NCBI RefSeq assembly: GCF_000715075.1 | Contig: NC_134101.1 | Span: 152,197,584 to 152,261,583 of the forward strand | DNA from: Nicotiana tabacum | Taxonomy: Eukaryota; Streptophyta; Magnoliopsida; Solanales; Solanaceae | Length of the DNA stretch: 64,000 nucleotides | Reading direction: 5' to 3' | Shown here: positions 44,420 to 56,269 of the stretch, piece by piece | Layout of the letters: every line of letters begins with the position of its first letter | Position numbering within the stretch: the stretch's first letter is position 1 | Translations under genes and position numbers: made by a program | The notes under the pieces: model-generated | What the model was told of the DNA's origin: nothing | What the model saw: the letters and a program-made list of their open reading frames with translations, nothing else | The model's database searches: none

Positions 44420-45235
44420 CAATTCCGCCATTGACAGCCATTAAAAAGCTTTGAAGCTTTGAATTCAAATTTGAATTTTCAAAAATCATTATTTCTTTTG
44501 ATTGGGTGTTGTTGTAAATAATTAGGAATATGTTTTGGAGTTTATATCTCAATTTTGAGGGGTTTTGGTGAAGATTTAGACTTGGTTTTGACTGAATTTC
44601 AGATTGAAACTCGAAGAAGAAGAAGAAGAAGAAGAAGAAGAAGAAGAAGAAGAAGAAGAAGAAGAAGAAGAAGAAGAAGAAGAAGAAGAAGAATTGCAAC
44701 AATTGTAGAAAAATTGTAGATAAATTGTAGACTGTTTTTTGCAGAAGATTTGTAGAAGTTTTAGTCGTTTTTGATTTGTGAAAACAGAAAACAAAGCATC
44801 TACAATCAGAATACAAATAATCTACAAAATATCTACAAACTGGGTACATTGAATTTTTATATCCCAATTCTCATCCAATTGTAGCATAATTGTAATTTTT
44901 TGACATAATTGCGTTTTTTCAGAAGATTTGTAGGAGTTTTAGTCGTTTTTTATTTGTGAAAACAGAAAATAAAGCATCTACAATCAGAATACAAATAATC
45001 TAAAATTTATCTACAATTTCTGCAATATGTCTTCTTCTTCTTCGAGTTTCAATCTGAAATTCAGTCAAAACCAAGTTTAATCTTCACCAAAACCCCTCAA
45101 AATTGAGATATAAACTCCAAACCATATTCCCGATTATTTTCAACAACACCCAATCCAAACAAATAATGATTTTTGAAAACCCAAATTTGAATTCAAAGCT
45201 TTCAAGCTTTTTAATGGCTATTAATGGTGGAAAAT
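44420..45235. repeat. internal inverted repeat of the foldback element
   Basis: The left arm 44420-44640 (gccattaaaaagctttgaag ... gattgaaactcgaagaag) pairs with the right arm 45025-45235 (cttcttcttcgagtttcaat ... ctttttaatggc). The arms are about 210 bp and close to 90 percent identical by eye. Confidence 0.85.
44613..44693 (+). repeat. (GAA)27 microsatellite
   Basis: A pure run of 27 GAA units at the inner edge of the left arm. The right arm has only four CTT units at the same place (45031-45042), so the tract expanded after the arms formed. Confidence 0.97.
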
Positions 45236-45515
45236 ATCTGGAAGAATATTTACTTCCATAATTGTAGCGCGCCTAAATAGGAATATCTGGAAGAATATGA
45301 TTTGATCTGATTTACGCCAAATCTTTTTAGAATATTCTGTTCCTTAATTTTAGCTCGACAAATTAGGAATATTCAGCTACTATTAATTAGTATTTAATGA
45401 TTGGTATAATAACTGTAGAAAAAATGTGGACAGAGCGGGCAAATTAGAAACTATGCACATTTTTGATAATAAGGTTTTATATATGGTATAGGAAAGAAAA
45501 AATCCCTATTTTTAT

Positions 45516-46276
45516 TTTTGTGTATACACTAGTACTAGTAAAAGATGGCACATACTAAGCATGGCCCAAAAATATTCTTTTAAATTCGTCTTTTTTGTTT
45601 TGTTTGTCTTTTTGTTAAATAAGTAGTTAATTTATTAAGAGATCATTACTTATGTCATTTATAGTTGCTCGTGAAATATTAGGATGCGCAGTAAGTTGAT
45701 TGTTGGATGTGAGTTTTTTTTTTTCTTATTGTTTCTTTTGTTCTACTTGTGTTTGTTTTATATTATTGATTTATCTTGCAATTATTCATGACTTGTGAGA
45801 TCTTAATTTGTTGCTCGTCTAACATTGACGTTTAATATTTGAAAAGATTCACTTAAGGTTCAGATGTTTTACAAAATAATACAAGACATTTCTTTTGGAT
45901 GTCATCCTTATGAAAATTCATTAGAACTTGCTCCCTTCTTTAGTCGTCTTTCTTTTCCTTTTTATTTGTGATTGATTTGAATTGGTTTAGTTAAAATTGG
46001 AAAAAGACCATTATTGTGTTTTGTTGGATTGATTGTTGAAGAGCAAAGTGAGTAAAATATGATTTGAGATTTAGAAATCAATGCGCAAGGCTCATGTATT
46101 AAAATACATGACTTTCAATTTAGGTTTGCAGTTTATATGTATGAATTTAATGAGGACCAATGAATATCGTTGTAGAAGTTGACCTTTGAGTAATTTTCCT
46201 TCGTATTCCTTTATATTTTTTTTGTTTTTTTTATTTTTTTCTTTATAAGTTTTTATTTTCTTTGCTTTATATTATA
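45516..46276. other. intergenic AT-rich flank with a Helitron-like 3' end
   Basis: No coding sequence is seen. At 45530-45570 the sequence ctagtaaaagatggcacata followed by ctaagcatggccc resembles, on the minus strand, the 3' hairpin plus CTAGT of the Helitron that ends at 46277, but its stem has mismatches. The rest is T-rich filler. The last base before the Helitron, a at 46276, is half of the A|T target. Confidence 0.4.
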
Positions 46277-46311
46277 CTAGTGGGTGTAGCCTGTGCTAAG
46301 CACAGGCCCAA
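46277..46311 (-). promoter_or_regulatory. Helitron 3' terminus: hairpin and CTAG
   Basis: On the minus strand a stem of eight pairs (GCCTGTGC, loop TTA, GCACAGGC) is followed by TACACCCA and CTAG. The hairpin acts as terminator of rolling-circle transfer in Helitrons. Confidence 0.9.
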
Positions 46312-46819
46312 TAGTTATTTAGCGTTAATTTTTTTTGCAGTTGTTTCCCATAATACTTGGTGATACTTTATTCATTCCATGAAAGTTTGTTAATATATTA
46401 TCAATTTCCAATGCTTTTTAACTGCTCTGACAATTGATATATTAAACTTCACGTGAACTGCAATGGTTAAACATTATAGTTACACAATCAATTTTGGTGC
46501 TTAACATGAACATCAACTCCATGGTGGAGTACTTAGTATTGGAATTGCTAATCAAGGATAAAATTCAATCACCTTGTAATTTGTTGACATATGTGAATCA
46601 TAGATATAGAGACGAGCAGATACAAAGTTGGACAGAGCCTTCTATCTTGGCGGTTAATGGTCTCTGTCAATACAGGTTACTAATTTAAAGCACAAATGCT
46701 TTACACTTGCTAAATTTCATACTGTAGAATGAAAATAATGATGAAAATGATTCACTTTTTAAAGTGCAACTGAGCAGCCAATGGAAATATTCAGAGCTTT
46801 TAGCTTAACCAGAAAAGTT

Positions 46820-47030
46820 GTACTCATCCATTCAGGCTGAGAGCTTTTGTTTGCCGATGGAGGTCGACTCCTTCCATGGTCACTGCCCTTTTTACTTCTT
46901 GTAGCTTTGGCAGCACCCTTTCCTTGACCTTTGCAGTAATGGTAAATGATAGTCCTCGTGCTAGTTGAATTTCTCTAACAAAAGAAACAGGAATTAGCAT
47001 GTAAAGAAGTTGCATTGATCCAGTACTCAT
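46820..47030 (-). other. exon-like segment of unknown origin in Helitron
   Basis: On the minus strand one frame encodes a basic, serine-rich stretch (GKGAAKATRSKKGSDHGR ...), another is open for 68 codons. I recognise neither. It may be part of a captured gene together with the segments at 47640-47820, 49255-49380 and 49610-51200. Confidence 0.25.
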
Positions 47031-47250
47031 TTCAAGTTCAGCTTAAAGATGCTTAAGACCAAGTTAAACTTGAAAATAGTAGACCAATACAACAAATGAA
47101 ACTAATAATTAACTAAAGATTAATTTTTTTTTAAACTCATTAATTAAAGTTTCATTTTTCAGAATCAGAAAAAGCAGTAAACTAAAACCTAGGAATATGA
47201 ACTAAACGCTAACTAAAAATTCAATCTTTTCGTAAAGGTAAACTAAAAAT

Positions 47251-47365
47251 CCAGCAATTAAAGATTCAATAGAATCAGACTAACTATAAAACTAATATCC
47301 AGCAATTAAAGATTCAATAGAATCAGACTAACTATAAAACTAATATCCAGCAATTAAAGTTCAAT
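47251..47365. repeat. 52-bp tandem repeat, 2.2 copies, in Helitron
   Basis: The unit ccagcaattaaagattcaat plus agaatcagactaactataaaactaatat is repeated twice with a third partial copy. Confidence 0.85.
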
Positions 47366-47629
47366 AGAACAAGAAAGAATGTTCACCAATAAAAGACACT
47401 TGAATCTGACAGTTGTCATTTCTCATAAAAGGAAGAATCTCTTAGATTGGGAGCAAAGAAACTCAAAAAATAATGGGTGTGAATAATAGATGGAATACAG
47501 GATAAAAAACAATCTGAATCAAAAAATATTCCAACAGAAACTACAAACTGCAGAAACTATAGAAGAAGCAACCATAACAGGACAACAATGGAAACATAAT
47601 CAAACCAAGAAGGACCCAAATAAAAACAA

Positions 47630-47823
47630 ATTAAATTGTTTTTCATAGTCGTCACTCTCCTCACCACTATTTAGCTCCTCGTCTTTAGATTCAGATGATG
47701 TATCTTTTTTCTTCCTCTTATTTGAATTTGCAGGTACCTTACAAGACCCTTTTTTGGAAGCCTTGTGAGAAATTGGAGATTCACTCACAGGCTCTGCATT
47801 AACTGCCGCAAAGATGAATTTGC
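47630..47823 (-). other. exon-like acidic/lysine-rich segment in Helitron
   Basis: The minus strand, after an acceptor-like gcggcag, encodes EPVSESPISHKASKKGSCKV, then a lysine cluster and SKDEELNSGEESDDYEK. The composition resembles a nuclear protein tail with a localisation signal. No family is recognised. It may be the end of a captured or accessory gene. Confidence 0.35.
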
Positions 47824-49254
47824 AACTATAGTAAGAAAAGACATCGAATGACTTTAAAAATAAATAGGACTTCAATGACAACTATTTCCTCGGTTCAACA
47901 AGTGAATATTGGTCTTTCATATGGCTTGTCTGTCTAATGTAACTTAATAATCAACCACGAAGAGAATCCTATACCAGCTGAGAAATTCAGCAATACAATC
48001 TGGAGGTCCACACAAGACATGCCAACCATCTCAAGTGAGCTCTGAGTTTATCTTCCAGTGTTAATCATTTATTAACTTTCGTGTTCAACTGCCCTCACAT
48101 AAGAATGGTAAAAGACAGGTATTGAGCAAGTCTACTACTCCAGCAACGAAAAATGTTACCTTATTGTTATTCATTGAAAGTCCACTGTAGTAAAGAGTAG
48201 TAACCATACCATCAAAATTGAAAATTGACAAGCTATATATCAATGGCTTTATTAATAATACACAGCTTTAACAAAATAATCACAGTAATTCAATTTTCCT
48301 ATTCGGTCTCGGAATAACGTGCATTCTAGAGTTTTATTGTTTAAAACTTATCAGTACATAAGCTACAAATCCCATGCATTACCACTAACATATGAAGATA
48401 TAAAGAAAGAATTAAAATTCAGTACTGAAATAAGGATTCCTAAGGAAATGGATAACAGGATAAACTTTTGATGTTCTACCAAGAAAAACTTTGAAAGAAA
48501 AAATTAGTAATCAAAAGCATAAGAAGATCCAATAGTGGTCAGGATAGCATTGTGAGGTACTCAAAGGAGGGCTGAAACATAGAAAAAACCAACAATAGTG
48601 CGAATGGCATAACAAAAGTGGTCAAAGAGGAGAAATAAATCAGAAGAATTTAAATGGGAAAACTGTGCTACCTGTAGCAAAAAAGCAGATAACAACAGGA
48701 CAGGGCTAACTACCATATGTAGACATCAAAGATAACATAATTCATTTTATCACAGAAAATCATATTGTACCACCAATTGGAGTTATAATTCTTTAGATTG
48801 TAACCACATTGAAACCCTTAAGCTATTTGACATAATTGCTATGACTTAACAAACCAAAGAAATGAAATAAGAAATATTTTCAGCATCGAAAATTCAAGCA
48901 CTGAGAATTTTTTCTTTTTCAGGTTACATTCACAAAAATATCTCGCAAAATTATATAAAGCCACTGGACTAACTGAACGATTCACATTTGCAGACCAGAA
49001 AAGAATAAAACTTAATGTGATTTATTTAAATTAATAAAATATAGTATTAAGTCTTTCCAATTACAGTTACATGCTCCACCTTATTTATTTGAATATAAGA
49101 CCGTAATAGCAAAAGGCGTTAATGACATGCAGGCAAATAATGAACATATCGAAGAGAAAAGTAGAGCAAGTCTTGGCAGATTAAATGAAAGTGAAATAGC
49201 TTGCGTTAAACAAACTCTACAAAAGCATTAAGGAGCAAGGAAATACTTTACATG

Positions 49255-49380
49255 ATTTTGGTCTTTAAGTTATCCGCATTGTCTTCATCTCCCAGATAGT
49301 CACGCTTTTCATCCTCATCATTTTTTGGGTCAGCATATTCATCTCGAGGAAATTTCTCTGTTGCACTTTCTCTATTTTAC
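49255..49380 (-). other. exon-like acidic segment in Helitron
   Basis: On the minus strand this encodes EKFPRDEYADPKNDEDEKRD and then YLGDEDNADNLK without a stop. The strong charge pattern without stops suggests former coding sequence; the family is unknown. Confidence 0.3.
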
Positions 49381-49584
49381 ACAGAATAGCAAAAAAATCA
49401 ATAGATAAAATGAAGTAGATGGGGCTTCTTCTTTATCTTCTATAATTGTAATATCTGGTTGTGTTCTGTGATCACGTCAAAATCAGATATAATAATAATA
49501 ATAATTTAATACACTGAAAATTTTGTCAACAGAAAATAAAACAGATACTCAGGAGAATAGCAGGGTAATAAAATAAATGAAGAG

Positions 49585-50143
49585 AACTTAAAATTTCTTT
49601 CAGTACCTTGGATGGAATTTGCAGGGGGATTTCAGTAACTTGAAGGAATACGTTTATTTGGTAGTTGCCGCTACCGTCATGTCTGGAATCAGGCTGCAAA
49701 CGGAAGCTTTTAGATGTGGCTTCAACCAGTTTTACTGCTGTTGTAAGCTTTTGTAGCCTGAGGAGCACAAGAAATTATGTACTTTGAACTCACTATAATC
49801 AGCCCTCTAAAATGAAACTCGAGTTACAAAGAATTGCATAAATTGAAATAAATACAGTAATACACATTAGCGAAAAATGCTATGACGAATTCGGACTTAC
49901 CATGTGTCACAGAGGCTGAGATACTAATTGAACTTCTTTAGCCAAGCAGCGATAGATTGCTTGTTGTCTCTTCAAGTCCACCTCTATTCATGACAAACAT
50001 CTTACCCTTTATATGAAAACTCCAACCACGCTAAATATGGAAACTCCGATCACACTATTTTTAATCCACATATCTCAGTAATTTCAAGATCCATTTCTTT
50101 ACCTTTACAAAAAAACTCAAGATCTATGAAAATGTGCAACATC
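49585..50143 (-). repeat. Helitron internal duplication, copy A, with exon-like segments
   Basis: About 555 bp that match 50640-51197 at high identity. It holds two exon-like pieces on the minus strand: IEVDLKRQQAIYRCLAKEVQ followed by LVSQPL near 49985-49905, and LQKLTTAVKLVEATSKSF ... ending IPLQIPSK between AG at 49763 and GT at 49612. Copy A lacks about 52 bp at the start of the second piece that copy B retains. It also has an extra short direct repeat near 50030 (ggaaactcc). Confidence 0.75.
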
Positions 50144-50639
50144 AAAAAAAAGGAAAAAATATATCAATAAATTTTTGACAATGCCATTCCAAGGAGAAAA
50201 AAAATTAGTTGTTTAATCCTAATAACTTACCTATAATAGCTGATGAGTAAATCACAAGTTAAATCTTAAATATGCGAAGCTATGATTTTGATGAGGGAAA
50301 ACACAAGGCTACAAACTTCTATAAGATCACTTTTTTCTCATTTGACGAAAAAGTAAATAAACAGAACTCAACATGTCAAAACTATTATATACTTAGTAAC
50401 AACCAATAAGCACTTCAAACACAAATGCGATTAAATTTTATCCATTCAGCCACTAATAACCGTAAAAACTAAAGGCGCTCATGATGACAAAGTGGTGCTA
50501 TAAATTACCTCTGCTGCAATGTGACGTGGTTGATGCTTGAATTCCAGAGTCTGAAATAAATCTCAAATCTAATTGGTTTGATGTTCTTTCGGAAACCTCG
50601 TCGCAAGTTTTTTAAAATCTACATAATACAAAAGAATCT

Positions 50640-51197
50640 GTTGATATTTCTTTCAATACCTTGGATGGAATTTGCAAGTGGATTTCAGTAGCTCGAAGGA
50701 ATACGTTTATTTGGTAGTTGACGCTACTGTCATGTCTGAAATTAGGCTGCAGATGGAAGCTTTTAGACGTGGCTTCAATCAGTTTTACTGCTGTCATAAG
50801 CCTTTGTAGCCTGAGTATTCTGTCTGGAGTATTTAAATGATTACGCTTTGAAGACCTGCACAAGAAATTATGTACTTTGAACTCACTATAATCAGCCCTC
50901 TAAAATGAGACTCGAGTTAATTGAAATAAATACAGTAACACACATTAGCGAAAAATGCTATGACGAATTCGGACTTACCATGTGTCACAGAGGCTGAGAT
51001 ACTAACTGAACTTCTTTAGCCAAGCAGCGATAGATTGCTTGTTGTCTCTTCAAGTCCACCTCTATTCATGACAAACATCTTACCCTTTATATGAAAACTC
51101 CGATCACACTATTTTTAATCCACATATCTCAGTAATTTCAAGATCCATTTCTTTACCTTTACAAAAAAACTCAAGATCCATGAAAATGTGCAACATC
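50640..51197 (-). repeat. Helitron internal duplication, copy B, with exon-like segments
   Basis: Copy B of the same block, 1055 bp downstream. Its second exon-like piece is longer (SSKRNHLNTPDRILRLQRL ... ending HLQIPSK) and again sits between a cag/g acceptor and a gtatt donor. The splice borders and open frames suggest a gene fragment captured by the Helitron and then duplicated. The source protein is not recognised. Confidence 0.75.
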
Positions 51198-51959
51198 AGA
51201 ACATGTGCGCAGGACTGGGCAACAAAATGGGAAAAAATATATCAATACACTCACAAGAAGAGACAACCAAAACAGAAGAAAATAATAACAATAATTTGCG
51301 TGGAAAAAATAACATGCTTCACATTACTTGGCAAAAAACTCACATATATGCATGCCAAAGAAGGATGAACAGTAAGCTTCAAAATGGTAAATAAAAACAA
51401 AAGAAACAAAAAAACATTATTCAGTTATCTCAATTTTAAGCCATATATCAAACACATTGCGTAAATTAGTGTGCACATGCTGTAATGATAACCAATCCAT
51501 TAGAACCTCATATCTTCTAGTGCTTCTCAAATGTTCTTCAACATTTTTTATTGAAGAGTTTCCAGTGCTTGTAAAATACTCATTTTCAACCTTTCTTGAA
51601 TATTGAAGTTTGCAAATTTTTTTAGTATTAAAGCTGTTGAAATATGATTGAACCCTTCAATAACAAACCTAGCGATTACCCTACCACCTCCTCTGCTTTG
51701 TCGGATTATAAGGATACCCAAAATCACAGACAACAAAACGAATATAACCAAAAAAAAATATACATAGATAAAACAAACAAATATGCACATCAGATCAAAA
51801 TGAAGCATTAAGATATAAGAAACAAAATATAAAAAATAAATGAGAAACCCAAATGGAGAAATAGAAGCACAACCTAACCTTTTAAGTACATGTTCCACAA
51901 ACAAGACGTGTGCTGTTGTGTTTAAACTGTATGTTTAACTTTCTTTAGTTGAACAGACA
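51198..51959 (-). other. Helitron region downstream of helicase, with one exon-like piece
   Basis: A minus-strand stretch at 51548-51710 encodes SRGGGRVIARFVIEGFNHIS and then LKKFANFNIQERL. It follows a CT/T-rich intron-like sequence with acceptor-like ttataatccgacaaag on the minus strand. I do not recognise it. The rest shows nothing. Confidence 0.25.
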
Positions 51960-53519
51960 TTATACAGTAACATGTAAAAGATTCACAAAAAAAGCCTTTT
52001 GAATAATTTCATCGTAAACTATATTGTATGTAGAATGATCGTCATCACTATCTGGGTTTGGAGGCCGAATTAATATCTTGAGACAATTGGAAGCTTTTGC
52101 GCTCGACAATGCAACGTAAAGCTGACCATGCGAAAATACTGGTTCTCGTAAATATATACCAACAAAATCTAATGTTTGACCTTGTGATTTATTTATAGTC
52201 ATAGTAAAATAAAGTCTTACTGGAAATTGTGTTCTTTTAAACTGCACTGGGGATTTTTCATCTTCTGATGACATCAATGGTATTCTCGGAATAAACACAT
52301 GTGTATTTTTAAAGTCACCGCTTGCAATTTTTGCGCTTATAACATGTGTTTTAAAATCACAACATGTCAATCTTGTGCCATTGCACAAACCTTCACAAGG
52401 ATTCAAATTTCGTAATAATATAATTGGACAAATTTCTTTCAAAGTTAATCTATAAGGAGGTAAACCAGCAGGATTTAAAGAATGCAAAAAATCTTCATAC
52501 TGACTTTGATCATTCGATTCACATGTTTCATCAATTGCAACGAATGTTTTAGCTTCTTTTGGAAATTTGTCTATAAGCATATCATTTATTTCATTTACAA
52601 AATCATTTTTCGTCGTCAAAATAACGCGGGAAGTTACAGAAGATGCATCACAGAAGAAAGCATGCATGTTAGGAAATGTTGTTTCACATAATGCATTCAA
52701 AGATTCCTGTTCAGTAGTATAAGGGACAATAAATGATTTTGGAATTTCAATTTTGTTTTCAGAAGTAAGAGGTTCTTTTCCATTTCCTATTCTCATCAAA
52801 TATTCACAAAAGGCCGGATCAGTTTTTGCACGCATGTTTTCTGACAGTTGCAATTTTTCAAGTCAGGGCCAAATGTCAGAATATAATAAACTCTCATGAA
52901 TAAAATCCTCTCTTTTTCCATTTCGAACTACTGGTAAAGTTTGTCTAAAATCACCACCAAAGACAACAACTTTACCACCAAAAAGCACATTAGTATTCAA
53001 GAAATCTTTCAAAAGTAGATCAAAAGTTTCAATCATTTTCTTTTTTGCCATCGATACTTCATCCCATACAATTAATTTTGCATCTCGAATCAAACAGGCA
53101 AGTGAACTTTGTTTGCTAATATTGCAACTAAAATTTTCATCAATGTCAATGAGAATTTTAAAACGGGAATGAGCTGTACGACCACCTGGAAGAATCGAAG
53201 CCGCAACTCCAGAGGTTGCTGTTACTAGAGCAATAAATCCTTTAGATCGCACAGTAGCTAATAAGGCACGGTATAAAAAATTTTTACCTGTTCCTCCAGA
53301 ACCGTCAACAAAAAAAGCTCCCGGTCAGTTCGAAGATATTCTGTCTATAATCACATTGTATGCCATCTGTTGTTCACGGTTCAATTTTTGTCGCAGTAAT
53401 AGCTCTACTTCAGTAACAATTATGTTTCTTTCGAAGAATATTTCTCTTCCTTCTTTGGCAGCCTTTGAAGCCTTGAAATTTTCAGCGATAAGTTTATACT
53501 CATTAATGTTATGTCCCAT
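51960..53519 (-). pseudogene. Helitron helicase domain (Pif1-like), broken
   Basis: On the minus strand the Pif1-type helicase starts with LNREQQMAYNVIIDRI. Motif I reads DGSGGTGKNFLYRALL, with Asn where Thr or Ser normally binds magnesium. Motif II is LIVWDEVSMAKK, motif III VVVFGGDFRQTLPVV, and the later motifs include TINKSQGQTLDFVGIYL and GQLYVALSSAK. Stops are at about 53325 (TGA before PGAFF) and 52861 (TGA after IWP). The helicase would unwind the donor strand during rolling-circle transfer. The end at 51960 is a normal stop. Confidence 0.9.
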
Positions 53520-55560
53520 CGAATGTAAGATGTCATTGAGACAATCTAAAACTTTATATCAAACACTTTTTGTTCCGATAACTGGTAAAACTTTGAAGTC
53601 TTCAGGCATAGAGTTCTCGAATTTCTCCCATAATTCTCTTGGATTAGCAGGATCACAATATACCAACAATGTAGCAAACAAGCGTCTCAAGCTACATGGC
53701 ATTTGATAACTCTCAGCTTCTAGCATACATTCAGCTAAGTTATTGTCACAATGAAATAGTCCTCTTTTTTGAGCTGATTCTCTGAATGTATCGCAACGTA
53801 CTTCATTTACAGTTAGTAGGTCTTCATATGATTTTGGTCCTCTTATATTCATTAATAATTATCTCAGATAATATCTTTCACCTTCTGTTGGATGACATGT
53901 TACAACACGTCCAATTACATTACCCTTTGTTCGACGGGTCCACATTTTATATTGTACTGACCATACAAAATATTGTGGAAATTCTTTATACAGTAGATTG
54001 AGCTTTATTGCATCTTTATTTGTTTTGTTCATAGCGAAAAATTCTGTTAACATTATTTTTCTAATCATAGGATTATTCATAATTGAGTTTATACTCGATG
54101 CACTCTTAAAAGAAACAACTTGTTGTCCTTCAAGATGTAACCGAAGATGATAAACAGCTGGTGTCATTTCATTAATAGGAAAACCAAATAAATGCCATGT
54201 AGCCTCAGGTGGTGATACCCATCGAGCAGACTGATATTCTTTTATTTCATCTACTTCAACATTTGTGTCATTGTCATGTATGTGATATGCGATTTTATCA
54301 TATCCTTTACAGATGTATTTATAAATATATTTAACAGTTTTAATATCTGAACAAATTTCAACATTTATGTGGCAATTGAATTTTCCAAGTAAGAATGGAT
54401 TATAAGGGACAACCCATGTGTTATCGAAATAGTGATCTTTGACTTTCACAAGTCCTGTATTCCGTCTTCTATAAATTGGGTAAGAATTTTTCCCTTTTGA
54501 TGTTTGATCAGCAAAGCTTCTTGGATATTTGAATTTGCAACCACCTTTTTTCTGTTGCATACATGAATTTGTAGGATTTAATTTACCACAAGGTCCATGC
54601 ATCATATGTTGAAGAATAAGTTTATATAAGGTTTCTTCAGCTTTACAATCAGGCAATTCAGCACGAACAATATTATCATAAGATTCTGGAGTGAGTAGTT
54701 TGTATTCATTAGTAAGTATAATAAGGAAATGAGCATGTGGTAAACCACGTTTTTGAAATTCTATAGTATACATAAAAGCTGCAACTTTTCCAAAGATATT
54801 TCTTTTTAATATATCGGTTTTTAGTTCTTCTATCTTTACCTTAAAAACTCGACTAATTAAATCAGGTCTGTTCTGTGCTTCGTCAGTTGGTAGCAAGTGC
54901 TCTTTTATTTCGGGCCAAGATGGGTTACAAGTCATCGTTATGAATAGATCAGGTTTTCCAAATTGTTGTACCAAAGAAATAACATCCATATAGCGTCGAC
55001 ACATGTCTCTTGGTCCGCCTATAAAAGTAACAGGAAGGAATGTTTGCTTTCCTATATTTGAAGCGTCTCTTTCTCCAAGTCTTAAAATATCAATGAGTCC
55101 TTGTAGCATTTCTATCCTAAAGAGATCTGGGTTGAATGAAAAAAAATTTAATCTCTGTGTTTCAAGTTTTATGTGTTCATCTACTGAATATTGTTGAAAT
55201 AATCTTCCAGAATACAAAGTTTCATTTGTTTCATCTTCTCTCATTTGGAATTTATAACAGTAATATTCACGAACAGAGATATTATCTCTTTTTCGTTTTC
55301 CTTTTTCAAGATTTTGAGCTTCCATGTCAAGATATCCATCAACAGAACACATATTTCTAATACTTGGTAATTCTTCGTATTCACAAAAGGCTCGACGTTT
55401 AGAAGTCTTTTGGTTGTATAATAGTGGATATTGTAGCGGATCATAACATCCGTAATAGTAGTTCACTATTTGAGATCTGTTTCTATGAGTGTAGATTTGA
55501 ATATGAGGTGCAGAACTAACTTCGGTGATTTCTTTTTCAACCCATATCCTGCAACTTCTG
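53520..55560 (-). pseudogene. Helitron Rep nuclease domain (HUH, two-tyrosine), nearly intact
   Basis: The frame 55466-53859 has 535 codons. It includes RDMCRRYMDVISLVQQFGKP, the HUH motif RGLPHAHFLIIL (His 244 and 246) and the tyrosine motif VKYIYKYICKGYDK (Tyr 380 and 384), the nucleophiles for cutting and joining single strands. A frameshift near 55555 separates it from the N-terminal part. A TAA at about 53857 and a TGA at about 53560 interrupt the linker to the helicase. The catalytic residues are all kept. Confidence 0.92.
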
Positions 55561-56203
55561 ATGTAGTAGGAAGATTGTATACACGTTGATCCAAACCTGA
55601 GTCAGATTTAAGTGCAATATTGTAGTTCGATAGATTTGGAACATCTATTAGGAATTTTAAGAAAATAGAGTATGGATTAATTCTCAGTATGTTCATTAGC
55701 TTTTTGACTATTGATTCATGCATTTTCTCAAAGCAAGCCATTCTGTTAGCTAATTCGTTATCGTTCTCATAGAAGTATAGTTGTAGATTTTTTGCTATTC
55801 CACTCGGAGGCAGCAAATCATTTATAAAATGGTACATCTTTCCCTGAACTCTAAATGTATAAATACCACGATTTCTTTTTGCTAATTCTTTATCATAATT
55901 TACACCAAGTGATGTGAATGCAAACATATTATTGTATGTTCTGATATATGTTCGAAAATGTTTACATTCTTCAGTAGTCCCTAAATATAAATTTTGTAGT
56001 TCAACAGGCATCTCATGTGAAACTAACTTGATCGAACCATTGTTACAGCAGAATCCAGGTGGTTCATATTCAAATTTTTTTGCACCACAAAATTTACAGT
56101 TAGGAACAGTCTTCAAGGGAACATAATCAGATTGTAACTGACCTACGTATGTATAACTCTTTTTTGTTGAGTTATAACCTGTATATTTAAGTATTATTAG
56201 CAT
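55556..56203 (-). pseudogene. Helitron N-terminal zinc-binding region
   Basis: The minus strand has CKFCGAKKFEYEPPGFCCNN, a Cys-rich finger, followed by MPVELQNLYLG, YNNMFAFTSLGVNYDKEL and GIYTFRVQGKMYHFINDLLP, which are standard in plant Helitron proteins upstream of Rep. The frame runs off after LPTTSEVAG near 55560, where the correct continuation (WVEKEITEVSSAPHIQ) lies in another frame. An acceptor-like tacag/gttataac at about 56180 suggests an intron before this exon. Confidence 0.88.
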
Positions 56204-56269
56204 AAAATTACCAATAAAGTAATATACAACAGTATCATAATAAAAGATTGGTGCAAATCTTTTTTTCCA

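Larger units (their letters stand above)
43969..45506. mobile_element. non-autonomous foldback MULE (1538 bp)
   Basis: A perfect 9-bp direct repeat tatttttat (43960-43968 and 45507-45515) flanks the element. The termini are inverted: GGAATTTTTACATTCCTATG at the left and, on the other strand, GGGATTTTTTCTTTCCTATA at the right, with ccttatta shared further in. Inside, 44420-44640 is repeated in inverse at about 45030-45235, so the transcript or single strand would fold into a long hairpin with a loop of about 390 bp. No transposase is encoded. The 9-bp duplication points to the Mutator superfamily. Confidence 0.82.

Noticed and set aside
44400..44867. Open frames of poly-Phe or poly-Ser on the minus strand
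   Set aside because: They are created by reading the (GAA)27 microsatellite and have no other support.
46494..46688. 64-codon + frame at the Helitron 3' side
   Set aside because: No similarity recognised and opposite to the element's gene; too short to support.
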